Shown: positions 9,072 to 17,149, numbered from the stretch's first letter. The stretch: 64,000 bases of DNA from Paenibacillus sp. FSL H8-0079 (GCF_037991315.1 NZ_CP150300.1:5704001-5768000), one strand, 5' to 3'. Numbers and translations are program-made. The notes: generated from the letters alone by a model not told the origin.

Positions 9072-10037
9072 ATGGCTATGGAACAACCGTTAACAACCAA
9101 TACGCCGGTGCGAAAAATGACACCCCATGCACGCAAACGTACCCGCTGGAATTTCAAACGCACGTGGCCTCTGCATCTGATGCTGCTGCCTGCTGTACTG
9201 CTTACATTACTGTTCGCCTATGTGCCCATGGGCGGCATTATCATTGCTTTTCAAGATTTCAAACCGTGGCTAGGATTCACTGGCTCCAAATGGGTAGGCT
9301 GGGACAACTTCAGGTTCATGTTCGAATATCCCGACAGCGTTCAGGTCATCTGGAACACGGTACTGATTGCTTCCATGAAAATTGTGGCCGGACTTGTGGC
9401 CCCCGTGGTGTTCGCCATTTTGCTGAATGAGGTTCGGAACTCCACGTTCAAACGTTTCTCACAAACCTTGGTGTATCTGCCCCATTTCCTGTCCTGGGTT
9501 GTTCTTGGTGGTATATTACTCGACATGTTATCACCGGAAGGTGGGCTGGTAAACCAGGTGTTAGCGGCGGCTGGCGTTGAACCGATCTTCTTTTTGGGGG
9601 ATGGAGACTGGTTCCGTGTAACGGTAGTTGTCAGTGATGTGTGGAAGGAGTTTGGATTCGGTACGATTGTATTTCTAGCAGCACTTGCGGGTATTAACCC
9701 GGCATTGTATGAGGCTTCGGAGGTGGATGGGGCAACACGACTTAGACAGACATTACACATTACCCTGCCTGCACTCGTGCCGATGATTATCGTGGTAGGT
9801 ACGTTATCGCTGGGCAATATCCTGAATGCAGGCTTTGACCAGATCTTCAACCTTTACAATCCGCTGGTATATGAAAAAGGCGATATTATCGATACCTTTG
9901 TCTACCGGATGGGAATTCTGAACGGCAAAATGAGCTTTGCGACCGCCGTTGGACTATTCAAATCATTTGTCGCGATGTTCCTGGTCATCTCTGCGTACCG
10001 GATGGCGTACAAAATCGCCAATTACCGTATTTTTTAA
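9072..10037 (+). CDS. Sugar ABC transporter permease (LplB type)
   Basis: A 321-residue integral membrane protein with about six transmembrane helices, the first at residues ~34-57 (LMLLPAVLLTLLFAYVPMGG). It has the inner-membrane ABC 'EAA' loop in the form YEASEVDGATRLRQTLHITLP (residues ~215-235), which contacts the ATPase. The family signature PMGGIIIAFQDFKP is that of LplB-like oligosaccharide permeases. ATG at 9072 follows AAAGGAGGGA. It forms an operon with the second permease at 10170 and works with the binding protein at 3698. A 133-bp gap to the next gene contains an imperfect hairpin. Confidence 0.93.
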   Translation: MAMEQPLTTNTPVRKMTPHARKRTRWNFKRTWPLHLMLLPAVLLTLLFAYVPMGGIIIAFQDFKPWLGFTGSKWVGWDNFRFMFEYPDSVQVIWNTVLIASMKIVAGLVAPVVFAILLNEVRNSTFKRFSQTLVYLPHFLSWVVLGGILLDMLSPEGGLVNQVLAAAGVEPIFFLGDGDWFRVTVVVSDVWKEFGFGTIVFLAALAGINPALYEASEVDGATRLRQTLHITLPALVPMIIVVGTLSLGNILNAGFDQIFNLYNPLVYEKGDIIDTFVYRMGILNGKMSFATAVGLFKSFVAMFLVISAYRMAYKIANYRIF

Positions 10038-10078
10038 GGGGCATTTTGCATACATCCAGACAGCGACTTTCAATCAGC

Positions 10079-10113
10079 AAGATATAGATCGAAATGGTTT
10101 AGTTCGTCTATAT
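10079..10113 (+). other. Intercistronic imperfect hairpin
   Basis: GATATAGATCGAA and GTTCGTCTATATC pair with mismatches around an 8-base loop between the two permease genes. No T run follows, so it is more likely an mRNA-stability or processing element than a terminator. Confidence 0.4.
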
Positions 10114-10169
10114 CTTGTACACGCGAGCGATTCAAATCGAATTATGCAAAATGCTAAGGAGGAATCAAG

Positions 10170-11048
10170 GTGTATCACAAAACAACCGGGTACCGTATAT
10201 TCAATGGCTTCAACCTGATATTCATTGCGGCCGTTTCGATCCTGTGCATCCTGCCGCTGGTCCATATTCTGGCGGTTTCCTTCAGTGGTAAAGCGGCAGC
10301 ATCCGCCAATCTGGTGACACTTTGGCCGATTGATTTTACGGTGGACGCCTACACCAAAACATTTGGTAACAGTAACTTTCTCAGTGCGCTTTGGATTTCA
10401 GTTCAACGTACCGTTCTTGGCACACTGCTCAGTATGACACTTGTTTTCCTGACGGCTTATCCGTTATCCAAGGAGAGTCTGCACTTTAAAGGACGTTCGT
10501 TATATGCGTGGTTTTTCATCTTCACGATGCTGTTCAGCGGGGGATTGATTCCGTCCTATATTTTGATCCAGAAGCTTGGACTGATTAATACGATGTGGGC
10601 TTTGATTTTGCCAGGAGCGGTGGCTGTTTGGAACCTGATTCTGATGATGAACTTTTTCCGAAACGTGCCGAAAGAGCTGGAAGAAGCCGCATTTATCGAT
10701 GGAGCCAACCATATTACGACGTTATTCAAAATCTATCTGCCTGTATCCATGCCCGCCATTGCGACGATCTCTTTATTCACGATGGTAGGTCAGTGGAATT
10801 CCTGGTTCGACGGGTTGATCTATATGAATGATGCTTCCAAATATCCACTAGCCACGTTAATGCAGACCATTATCGTTCAGCAGGATTTCTCTAATATGAA
10901 CGTGGATGCAACGCAGCTTCAGAACATGTCTCAGCGTACGGTGAACGCGGCTCAGATCTTTATTGGCGCTCTGCCAATTCTGCTCGTATATCCGTTCTTG
11001 CAGCGTTTCTTCGTGAAGGGGATTGTGCTGGGGGCGGTAAAAGAGTAA
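10170..11048 (+). CDS. Sugar ABC transporter permease (YtcP type)
   Basis: A 292-residue second permease of the importer. GTG start at 10170 with AAGGAGG nine bases upstream. About six hydrophobic helices, the first at residues ~13-35 (FIAAVSILCILPLVHILAVS). The EAA loop reads LEEAAFIDGANHITTLFKIYLP (residues ~169-190). The C-terminal PFLQRFFVKGIVLGAVK is the near-invariant end of YtcP/LplC-like permeases. It heterodimerises with the 9072 permease. No strong terminator is visible immediately downstream; the next gene, at 11093, is convergent. Confidence 0.93.
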   Translation: MYHKTTGYRIFNGFNLIFIAAVSILCILPLVHILAVSFSGKAAASANLVTLWPIDFTVDAYTKTFGNSNFLSALWISVQRTVLGTLLSMTLVFLTAYPLSKESLHFKGRSLYAWFFIFTMLFSGGLIPSYILIQKLGLINTMWALILPGAVAVWNLILMMNFFRNVPKELEEAAFIDGANHITTLFKIYLPVSMPAIATISLFTMVGQWNSWFDGLIYMNDASKYPLATLMQTIIVQQDFSNMNVDATQLQNMSQRTVNAAQIFIGALPILLVYPFLQRFFVKGIVLGAVKE

Positions 11049-11092
11049 GGCAAACACAAGGAATCCCTACATGAAATTCTTTGTTCAGAAGG

Positions 11093-11284
11093 TTATGATT
11101 TCAGTTGATTCGCAATTGTTCTCCCGCGAGTTGCGTTGTTATATTCATTAATTAACTCATCCAGCACCATGGATTGGCGAATAACCTCCGGATGCCACAG
11201 TTCCGGGTATTGATTTGCAATCTGGTAGAGTCTTTGCCGTGCATGTTCGATACATTCCTGAATGGTTTCCGGATTATGTACCAT
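11093..11284 (-). CDS. Spo0E-like aspartyl-phosphate phosphatase
   Basis: A 63-residue helical-hairpin protein. The Spo0E/YnzD signature is present: QSMVLDELINEYN carries the S-x-x-L-D core that contacts and dephosphorylates Spo0A~P, preceded by helix 1 (IQECIEHARQRLYQIAN). The ATG at 11284 is preceded by AGGGGGC; an upstream in-frame ATG (11323) would add 13 residues without a better ribosome binding site. Relatives remove phosphate from Spo0A and so delay sporulation. It is monocistronic between the importer and the MarR regulator. Confidence 0.85.
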   Translation of the reverse strand: MVHNPETIQECIEHARQRLYQIANQYPELWHPEVIRQSMVLDELINEYNNATRGRTIANQLKS

Positions 11285-11372
11285 ACTCCCGCCCCCTGTT
11301 GTCCTTAAATATCCATCATCCAAAAAAGACCATCTAATATAATATTCGGAACAAGAGGGGATTTGGATTACC

Positions 11373-11400
11373 CCAAAATTAAAATTTTGGTTATTTTTTC
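11373..11400 (+). terminator. Possible plus-strand terminator hairpin
   Basis: CCAAAAT / ATTTTGG with a 4-base loop (11373-11390) followed by TTATTTTTTC. It has terminator shape but an all-AT stem, and it lies upstream of the opposite-strand spo0E-like gene, so it may end read-through from the permease operon. Weak. Confidence 0.35.
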
Positions 11401-11460
11401 TTGTAAAAGTTATGATTAGCGTGAATCACATGACCTGATCTGCATTTACATTCAATGCAA

Positions 11461-11496
11461 ATAAACCGGATAGGCCACGGCCTGTCCGGTTTTATA
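11461..11496 (-). terminator. Terminator downstream of the MarR gene
   Basis: Near-symmetric hairpin: AAACCGGATAGG faces CCTGTCCGGTTT around CCACGG, with AT-rich flanks on both sides. It starts about 70 bp past the MarR stop codon. Confidence 0.55.
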
Positions 11497-11567
11497 GCGT
11501 TTATCTCTTTTCCAAAACGACGTCACATGCCGAGATGAATATGAGCGTACTCAGCAGCTTACGTACG

Positions 11568-12284
11568 CTAATCCTCATAATCCGTAAAGAAAACATGCTC
11601 AAGAACGGCCTTAGCCTTCTTCAGGTCACGGGAGTTCAGCGTATCAAGCATCCCCATAATTTCATTCATTTCCTCGTTAATGGTCACTGCTTCCGTATTC
11701 TCATTATCGTTATCGTATGAAGCTTCATCGGCATAGGGCATCCCCTCACTAGAAACGATGGATGGCCCATCTTTTTCCGAATGGAACCATGAGGCCTGCG
11801 CGGTGTCACGGAGAGCATGCACTAAGAACTGCAATTCTTCTTCGGTATATCGCTGCAAAAAACGATTTGCGCCAAGATCAATTTGTTGATGCATGGCTTG
11901 ATGTAAACGATAGATGTCTTGACCCCGTTCTGTCATGCGAAACAATACTTCTTTTTTATTATCAGGCAGGTATTCAGGCAGAATGATATTTTTCTGTACC
12001 AGCCTTTTGGTGATTTTGGAAACCGTGCCTTTGGAAAAGCCGAATTGCTTCGAAATGGTTATGCCATTTACAGGCTCAAGTGTTCCAATGGCATCCAGCA
12101 CATGCAGCATGGTAACTGTCATTTCTTCGACTAACTCCTGAACTTCCGGATTAGGGCTATTCTGGAGTAGCCACTCCTTCTCTTCGTCATCTTCCGCTTG
12201 GAATTTAATCTGTATGTCTTTCACAGCTTCCAGCACTTCATCAATCAGGTGCTCTTTATTGTGATAGTTTGATGGCTTGATCAT
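11568..12284 (-). CDS. MarR-family transcriptional regulator
   Basis: A 238-residue protein. The winged helix-turn-helix occupies residues ~60-140 (VNGITISKQFGFSKGTVSKITKRLVQK, then a wing region PDNKKEVLFRMTERGQDIYRLH). It is longer than typical MarR proteins (about 145 aa): an extra N-terminal helical segment and an acidic 70-residue C-terminal tail (DEASYDNDNENTEA). ATG at 12284 is chosen because GGAGG precedes it by seven bases; the upstream ATG at 12314 has no such site. It is divergent from the flavoprotein monooxygenase at 12675. Palindromes at 12347-12360 and 12406-12434 lie between them and are probable binding sites, so it likely represses itself and the monooxygenase until an aromatic ligand appears (inference from MarR family behaviour). 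Confidence 0.88.
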   Translation of the reverse strand: MIKPSNYHNKEHLIDEVLEAVKDIQIKFQAEDDEEKEWLLQNSPNPEVQELVEEMTVTMLHVLDAIGTLEPVNGITISKQFGFSKGTVSKITKRLVQKNIILPEYLPDNKKEVLFRMTERGQDIYRLHQAMHQQIDLGANRFLQRYTEEELQFLVHALRDTAQASWFHSEKDGPSIVSSEGMPYADEASYDNDNENTEAVTINEEMNEIMGMLDTLNSRDLKKAKAVLEHVFFTDYED

Positions 12285-12346
12285 CCTTTTTCCTCCAACA
12301 CTAATGAACTTCATTCCAGTATAGCAAGGACGGGTCTACAATTAAA

Positions 12347-12360
12347 GTTTCCTAGGAAAC
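12347..12360. promoter_or_regulatory. Candidate MarR operator 1
   Basis: Perfect 14-bp palindrome GTTTCCTAGGAAAC, 62 bp upstream of the MarR start codon and directly upstream of the TTGACA at 12365. A related half-site pair (GTTGCAAGGAAAC) occurs at 12396-12408. Confidence 0.7.
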
Positions 12361-12364
12361 AATA

Positions 12365-12394
12365 TTGACAAAAGAACAGAATTTAAACTACTAT
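12365..12394 (+). promoter_or_regulatory. Sigma-A promoter for the monooxygenase gene
   Basis: TTGACA at 12365-12370 (perfect -35), an 18-bp spacer, then TACTAT at 12389-12394. It is flanked on both sides by the palindromes. The predicted transcript begins near 12401 and runs through the second palindrome and the MITE copy before reaching the gene at 12675. Confidence 0.65.
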
Positions 12395-12405
12395 TGTTGC
12401 AAGGA

Positions 12406-12434
12406 AACTTATTGTTTCTCAGAAACAATAAGTT
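12406..12434. promoter_or_regulatory. Candidate MarR operator 2 (29-bp palindrome)
   Basis: AACTTATTGTTTCT and AGAAACAATAAGTT form a perfect 14-bp inverted repeat around a single C. It shares the GTTTC/GAAAC core with operator 1 and sits at the expected start of transcription, an ideal repressor position. Its right arm touches the left end of the MITE copy. Confidence 0.65.
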
Positions 12435-12653
12435 AAACTAATCATTTACACGATAACGAAGAGGACAGAAAAAACCTGAAAAAGCGAAGCTAAAAGCTTT
12501 CTGAAAGAAAGCCTCATCGGAAGCATAATCTCGCCTTTATCACCGGATTTCCCCTTGAGAAAGGGAATCGAAAAAATCTGGGGATAACAGCGATTGGAAG
12601 GTTGTTCTGTCATCGAAGTGCCTGTGTAAATAATCTTTAGTTCAATTTATATA
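12425..12653. repeat. MITE-like element, copy 2 (diverged, opposite orientation)
   Basis: The right end, 12636-12653, has the same 18 bases as the copy 1 terminus (TTTAGTTCAATTTATATA). The interior shares long blocks with the reverse complement of copy 1, including AATCTGGGGATAACAGCGAT, GGAAGGTTGTTCTGTCAT, and the left-part AACGAAGAGGACAGAAA and AACCTGAA...AGCGAAGC. The left terminus (AAGTTAAACTAATCATTTACACG) is degenerate and merges with operator 2. It is about 35 bp longer than copy 1 in the middle. It lies entirely within the 5' leader of the monooxygenase transcript. Confidence 0.7.
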
Positions 12654-12674
12654 ATTCAGAGAGGAACATTACAA

Positions 12675-14255
12675 ATGACAGACATACAATCCAATCGATT
12701 TCAAGAGAAGGAACAACCGAGTGTGAGTCCATCGAGGGAAGATTACGATATCGACGTATTGGTTGCAGGCGCTGGCCCGACCGGCTCTACATTAGCAGCA
12801 GATCTCTTGCGCCGCGGCCTTCGTGTCCGACTGGTCGACAAGGCTCCCCACGCCTTCAAGGGTTCTCGTGCCAAGGGAGTACAGCCCCGAACCCAGGAGG
12901 TTTTGGAGGACCTCGGCGTGCTGAATGATGCTCATGCGGAGGGAGATGAATACCCGCTCGCAGGTATTCATCTCGGGCCGATCACTGTGCCATGGCGCAT
13001 GCAACAGCGAAATAAACCTACACCGGATGTACCTTATCCGAATATTCTTCTGCTGGCTCAACACCGCACAGATGCCATTCTGCATAGCCTGCTCAAACGT
13101 CAGGGGCTGAAGATTGAATTTAACAACGCGGTGGATTCTTTTGAACAGGATTCCGATGGTGTGACGGTGTCGCTCTCTTCAGGGGAGAAGATTCGCAGCA
13201 GATTTCTGGTGGGGGCAGACGGTGGTTCAAGCACCGTTCGTAAAGGTGTTGGAATTCGATTTGTCGGAGAGACCAACGAATCGGATCGTATGCTTATCAT
13301 CGACGGAACCATCGATGGCTTGTCTCGCAATCGTTGGCATATGTGGCCACGCACAAAAGGTAAATTTGTCGGAGCATGCCCGTTGCCACACTCCGACCAG
13401 TTCCAGGTCATGATCAGGTTGGGAGCAAACGAGAACCCAGACCTTGACGAGGCTGTACTTGCCGTTCAGTTCCACAAGCTCACTGGTTTACGACTCTACG
13501 ATATTACCTGGAGTTCCGTATTCCGACCCAACGTACGACTTGCTGAGCATTATCGGTCAGGTCGTGTCTTCCTTGCAGGCGATGCGGCCCACGTCCATAC
13601 CCCAGCCGGTGCGCAAGGACTCAATACCGGTGTACAGGATGCTTACAACCTCGGCTGGAAGATAAGTCAGGTCATTGCTGGTGCGCCTGATCGCTTGCTT
13701 GACAGCTATGAAGCTGAACGTCAACCTATTGCCGCACGCGTACTTGGAAAATCCAGCGAGTTGTACGCCAAGCTCGATAATAAACGTCTCGCCAGTCTCA
13801 AACGCGGTGACGAAGAACGTCAGCTCACACTATCGTATCATGGTGGTCCACTTAGCTCTGAGAATGCATCAGCGACCAAGTCACTTCAGGTCGGAGATCG
13901 AGCACCCGATGCTCCATGCATCGGCCCAGGCGGGGTAAAACGACTATTTGACGTCCTCCGTGGACCGCAATTCACCTTGCTTGCCTTTGGAGCAAATGCC
14001 GCTCATATCCTCCCCGACCTGAACTGGCCGGACAGTGGTGCCGAATTGCATCGCTACATCGTCAGTATCGGTAATGAAGCCGATCAGAATATTATCAACG
14101 ATACCACCAAAAAACTGACCGACATCTATGGTATTAACAGCGACACGCTGGTATTGATTCGACCCGATGGTTACATCGGCAGCATCATCAAGAATGACTG
14201 GCAGGCGGAGTTTGAGAATGTGATCAGCATCGTTACCCCGCCACGTTCAGTGTAA
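12675..14255 (+). CDS. FAD-dependent aromatic monooxygenase (class A flavoprotein hydroxylase)
   Basis: A 526-residue flavin hydroxylase. The N-terminal Rossmann motif is VLVAGAGPTGSTLAADLLRRG with the terminal acidic residue of VDK (residues ~29-56). The DG motif is RFLVGADGGSSTVRKGVGI (~176-194) and the GD motif that binds the FAD ribityl chain is GDAAHVHTPAGAQGLNTGVQD (~302-322). The C-terminal ~130 residues form the thioredoxin-like domain of the phenol hydroxylase/PheA-TfdB group. It should insert one oxygen atom into an aromatic substrate using NAD(P)H and O2. The substrate is unknown, and antibiotic-inactivating relatives exist (rifampicin monooxygenases). ATG at 12675 follows GAGAGGAAC. 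Expression is probably governed by the divergent MarR regulator. Confidence 0.9.
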   Translation: MTDIQSNRFQEKEQPSVSPSREDYDIDVLVAGAGPTGSTLAADLLRRGLRVRLVDKAPHAFKGSRAKGVQPRTQEVLEDLGVLNDAHAEGDEYPLAGIHLGPITVPWRMQQRNKPTPDVPYPNILLLAQHRTDAILHSLLKRQGLKIEFNNAVDSFEQDSDGVTVSLSSGEKIRSRFLVGADGGSSTVRKGVGIRFVGETNESDRMLIIDGTIDGLSRNRWHMWPRTKGKFVGACPLPHSDQFQVMIRLGANENPDLDEAVLAVQFHKLTGLRLYDITWSSVFRPNVRLAEHYRSGRVFLAGDAAHVHTPAGAQGLNTGVQDAYNLGWKISQVIAGAPDRLLDSYEAERQPIAARVLGKSSELYAKLDNKRLASLKRGDEERQLTLSYHGGPLSSENASATKSLQVGDRAPDAPCIGPGGVKRLFDVLRGPQFTLLAFGANAAHILPDLNWPDSGAELHRYIVSIGNEADQNIINDTTKKLTDIYGINSDTLVLIRPDGYIGSIIKNDWQAEFENVISIVTPPRSV

Positions 14256-14294
14256 CTTCTCGATTTGAAGTTAATTGATCTTAAACCGTAATCC

Positions 14295-14325
14295 CCTAAA
14301 CGATTAACTTGTTTAGGTTTTTTTT
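14295..14325 (+). terminator. Terminator of the monooxygenase gene
   Basis: CCTAAAC / GTTTAGG stem with a 9-base loop followed by eight T residues, 40 bp after the stop codon. Confidence 0.85.
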
Positions 14326-14339
14326 CAATTCAGAAAATA

Positions 14340-14376
14340 AAAATGTCCCCTCTTCGACCTGAAGAAAGGACAACAT
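14340..14376 (-). terminator. Terminator of the ArsR gene
   Basis: On the minus strand GTCCTTTCTTC pairs with GAAGAGGGGAC, followed by ATTTTT. It starts at the stop codon of the ArsR gene. Confidence 0.7.
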
Positions 14377-14700
14377 TTAGGAAGGATCTGTGCTCGACTG
14401 AGCTGCGGCCTGCAATAACGGTTGCAGTAGTCCTGGAAAGCGCGTTTCCAGATCATCGGATCGCAGGGTGAGAAAATGCTGAGTGCCCTGCACTCTGACC
14501 CGAATAACTCCGGCTTCCCGCAAGGTACGAATGTGATGCGACATCGTTGACTTCACAACAGGTGCATGAAAATGACTGCACGGCTGCTCTCCGCTTCTCG
14601 CTGCTTCCGCAACAATCCCAAGACGGGTCGGGTCGCTTAACGCATACAATACGGAGGAAAGTTCAATATCTGACACCTGTGGATGATGTAAAATCTTCAT
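14377..14700 (-). CDS. ArsR-family transcriptional regulator
   Basis: A 107-residue winged-helix protein: LSSVLYALSDPTRLGIVAEAA opens the ArsR fold, and the recognition helix is in VKSTMSHHIRTLREAGVIRVRVQG. It lacks the ELCVCDL metal site of classical ArsR and has a single cysteine (PCSHFH), so it may respond to something other than As/Cd, although CSHFH could be a metal or redox site. ATG at 14700 follows AAGGAG; an upstream ATG adds 10 residues. It is divergent from the MFS exporter at 14906 with a dyad between them, the usual repressor-exporter pairing. Confidence 0.88.
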   Translation of the reverse strand: MKILHHPQVSDIELSSVLYALSDPTRLGIVAEAARSGEQPCSHFHAPVVKSTMSHHIRTLREAGVIRVRVQGTQHFLTLRSDDLETRFPGLLQPLLQAAAQSSTDPS

Positions 14701-14765
14701 ATTGTAGTCTCCTTTTTTCAGACTATCCATTGTATTTTAACACAGATCCATGATATATTTCTAAT

Positions 14766-14783
14766 GTTCGACACCAATCGAAC
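14766..14783. promoter_or_regulatory. Candidate ArsR operator
   Basis: GTTCGA-N6-TCGAAC, a perfect 6+6 dyad about 65 bp upstream of the ArsR start, with TTAA/TTAA-like extensions. A TTGACA at 14826-14831 (plus strand) could be the -35 of the MFS gene. Confidence 0.5.
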
Positions 14784-14905
14784 TTTAATGATTTCGTTAT
14801 GTAACCCCTGCTGTCAGGCACGGGATTGACATCATACTACATTTTGCAAATGTTACACACCGTTTCTGAAATGTTGCGAAATACACATCACTCTAGGAGG
14901 TTTTT

Positions 14906-16285
14906 ATGAACAACACCGCAACCGCATCATCAGGGGAACGGACCGGAATACAGGAAGGTTTAATTGTAAGCTTGCTTGGCTTCACCGTTGTACTCGTTGT
15001 GATGAATACAATGATGTTTAATCTGGCCCTGCCCAAAATTGCAGCCGAATTTATGCTTACATCCGTCGCTTCTTCATGGATTGTTACAGGGTATTCCATT
15101 GTATTTGCCATTTCCTCGATTACGTTCTCACGTCTATCCGATTTCATACCTATTCGTACATTATTCACGACCGGGCTTACGTTACTTGGTGCGGCATCCG
15201 TTCTCGGGTTCTTCAGTAATCACTTCATCATTTTGCTCATTGCACGTCTGATTCAGGCTGCGGGTGCTGCATCGGTTCCGGGGCTTGCCATTGTGCTGAT
15301 TACCCGGTACATTCCGAATGATCGCCGGGGTAAATCGATGGCTGTCATCATGTCCGCCAGTTCACTGGGTCTTGGGCTCGGTCCCGTCATCGGCGGAAGT
15401 ATTACACAATTTCTGGGATGGCACGATCTGTTTATCGTTACAGGACTAACGTTATTCTTGATTCCTGTATTCTTCAAACTGCTCCCGCGGGAAACACCGC
15501 AAAAAGGTTCATTTGACCTGCTGGGTGCCATTCTTCTCGCCATCGGTACTACCGGTGTGCTGTTATTCCTGACTTCCCGTCAGTGGTTCACGCTTGTCAT
15601 CGGTGCTGCTGCACTGCTTCTGTTCTGGCTCCGAATTCGGCGCGCGGCAGATCCATTTGTCCAACCTGCTTTGTTCAAAGACAAAAAATATATGATGCTC
15701 AGCTCGCTGGGGATTGTATCCTACATCAATAACTTCTCAACATTGTTCCTGTTACCGCAGATTCTGGCGCATCTGTATGGGCTGACACCTGCTCAATCCG
15801 GGCTTGTCATCTTCCCGGGTGCAGTCGTGTCTATGCTGCTCTCCAACCGCATCGGCCGCATGATTGACCGACACGGCAATACGTTGCTATTGAAATTTGC
15901 ACCATGGCTGCTACTGGCAGCTGCCGGGCTATTCGCCTTATTTGCAGACAATAACATCTACGCCATTATGGCTGTCTATGTCCTTCTCAGCGTTGGCTTC
16001 TCTTCCCTGACCACCAGCGTGTCCAATGAATTGTCAGGCAATCTGACCATGGATCAGGTGGGTGCAGGTATGGGGCTGTTCCAACTCAGTCAATTCTTCA
16101 GCGGTGCTTTCAGTGTTGCTGTTACTGGTGTAGCATTGACGGCGATGCAAAATATGCCGCTGTCCTCAGCGTACACCAATATTTTCTGGGGAATGACTGT
16201 GGTCGCACTCGCATCGGTTATTTTCTCTCAGGTGTATCTGAGAATGCAGTCACGGAAAGTCACGGAAACAAGTAGCCGGATCTAA
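14906..16285 (+). CDS. MFS drug-type exporter
   Basis: A 459-residue major facilitator with about 14 hydrophobic segments (DHA2-like size). Motif A appears as SRLSDFIPIRTLF (residues ~74-86). The antiporter motif C region is ASSLGLGLGPVIGGSITQFLGW (~151-172). ATG at 14906 follows CTAGGAGG. Proton-driven export of a hydrophobic or toxic compound is expected from the family; the substrate is not readable. The divergent ArsR gene is the likely repressor. Confidence 0.9.
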   Translation: MNNTATASSGERTGIQEGLIVSLLGFTVVLVVMNTMMFNLALPKIAAEFMLTSVASSWIVTGYSIVFAISSITFSRLSDFIPIRTLFTTGLTLLGAASVLGFFSNHFIILLIARLIQAAGAASVPGLAIVLITRYIPNDRRGKSMAVIMSASSLGLGLGPVIGGSITQFLGWHDLFIVTGLTLFLIPVFFKLLPRETPQKGSFDLLGAILLAIGTTGVLLFLTSRQWFTLVIGAAALLLFWLRIRRAADPFVQPALFKDKKYMMLSSLGIVSYINNFSTLFLLPQILAHLYGLTPAQSGLVIFPGAVVSMLLSNRIGRMIDRHGNTLLLKFAPWLLLAAAGLFALFADNNIYAIMAVYVLLSVGFSSLTTSVSNELSGNLTMDQVGAGMGLFQLSQFFSGAFSVAVTGVALTAMQNMPLSSAYTNIFWGMTVVALASVIFSQVYLRMQSRKVTETSSRI

Positions 16286-16304
16286 CATCTCATTTAACCA
16301 AAAG

Positions 16305-16346
16305 AAGTCAGGAAGGGACCCTCGGGTTCCGAACCTGGCTTTTTTC
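16305..16346 (+). terminator. Terminator of the MFS gene
   Basis: AAGTCAGG pairs with CCTGGCTT around an inner GGGACCC/GGGTTCC hairpin, followed by TTTTTTC, about 20 bp after the stop codon. Confidence 0.85.
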
Positions 16347-16393
16347 TTTCCCATTTTCTATGCATCTGTCAGCTGCCCCTCTCCCACAAACAC

Positions 16394-16434
16394 AAAAAAG
16401 CCCCAAGGATGCGTTCATCACGCTCTTCGGGGCT
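16394..16434 (-). terminator. Terminator of the SnoaL-like gene
   Basis: On the minus strand AGCCCCGAAGAG...CTTGGGGCT forms a hairpin directly followed by TTTTTTG, about 50 bp after the stop at 16482. Confidence 0.85.
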
Positions 16435-16481
16435 ATTATTTTAATGTTGACCAGCTTCTCTATTCTTCTATACGGATTATA

Positions 16482-16931
16482 CTATTCAAACAGGTCCAGA
16501 CGAAGACGTTTCAGACTCGTATGTTTGATGTACCACTGGCCATCGATTTTGACAAAAGTCTCGTGGTAGTGCCCAAATCCGTGGAACGATTTGTTCTCAT
16601 TGCCCTCCGGGAACGTTACCCAATCTTCCATTGGGGAGATGACCTTCGCTTCGTTCTCGGATACAAATTCAACTTCGGCGCTATGTACATGGTGCACGGT
16701 TACGGCAACATCCACCAGATCACGGAATACTTGTACGATCGTATCACGGCCTGTTAATACCGGAATCGGATTGCCTTCTGTACTGAAATCGGCGATTGCA
16801 TCCGGAGCGAACACGTCACCCAAGGTATCCCATTGTTTGGTATCAATATAGCGGCAATAGCGCGCCTTGGTGTTCCGAATGTTTTCCAGTGCGAGCAATT
16901 GTTCCAGTCCTGTAATCGTTGATTGGCTCAT
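16482..16931 (-). CDS. SnoaL/NTF2-like protein
   Basis: A 149-residue cone-shaped alpha+beta barrel protein of the SnoaL_4 type. The pattern IRNTKARYCRYIDTKQWDTLGDVFAPDA is the typical first helical hairpin, followed by strands with VHHVHSAEVEF and the terminal FVKIDGQWYIKHTSLKRLRL. The family includes polyketide cyclases, dehydratases and non-catalytic binding proteins, so the activity cannot be assigned. ATG at 16931 follows GGAGGG. The gene is monocistronic, with its own terminator. Confidence 0.85.
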   Translation of the reverse strand: MSQSTITGLEQLLALENIRNTKARYCRYIDTKQWDTLGDVFAPDAIADFSTEGNPIPVLTGRDTIVQVFRDLVDVAVTVHHVHSAEVEFVSENEAKVISPMEDWVTFPEGNENKSFHGFGHYHETFVKIDGQWYIKHTSLKRLRLDLFE

Positions 16932-17037
16932 GTGTTGTCCCTCCAGAGATGTAAAATGTGATATAAGATTGGATCAAATATGTATGCACCTATACCTTCC
17001 TTATTGTACCCTTCGACATCTATTAGGTACAACGATA

Positions 17038-17080
17038 CAAAAAAATCTTTCCTTACCTCTCGCGAGGATGGGAAAGATCT
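17038..17080 (-). terminator. Terminator of the Rrf2 gene
   Basis: On the minus strand AGATCTTTCC...GGAAAGATT forms a long hairpin with an inner CCTCGCGAGAGG, followed by TTTTTT. It is about 70 bp beyond the stop codon at 17150. Confidence 0.85.
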
Positions 17081-17149
17081 AGATATACCTATGTTCCAGA
17101 CGAGTTAACCACGTGGATTGAAGCTACAGTTCTAGCTGCAAGTTTTAAA

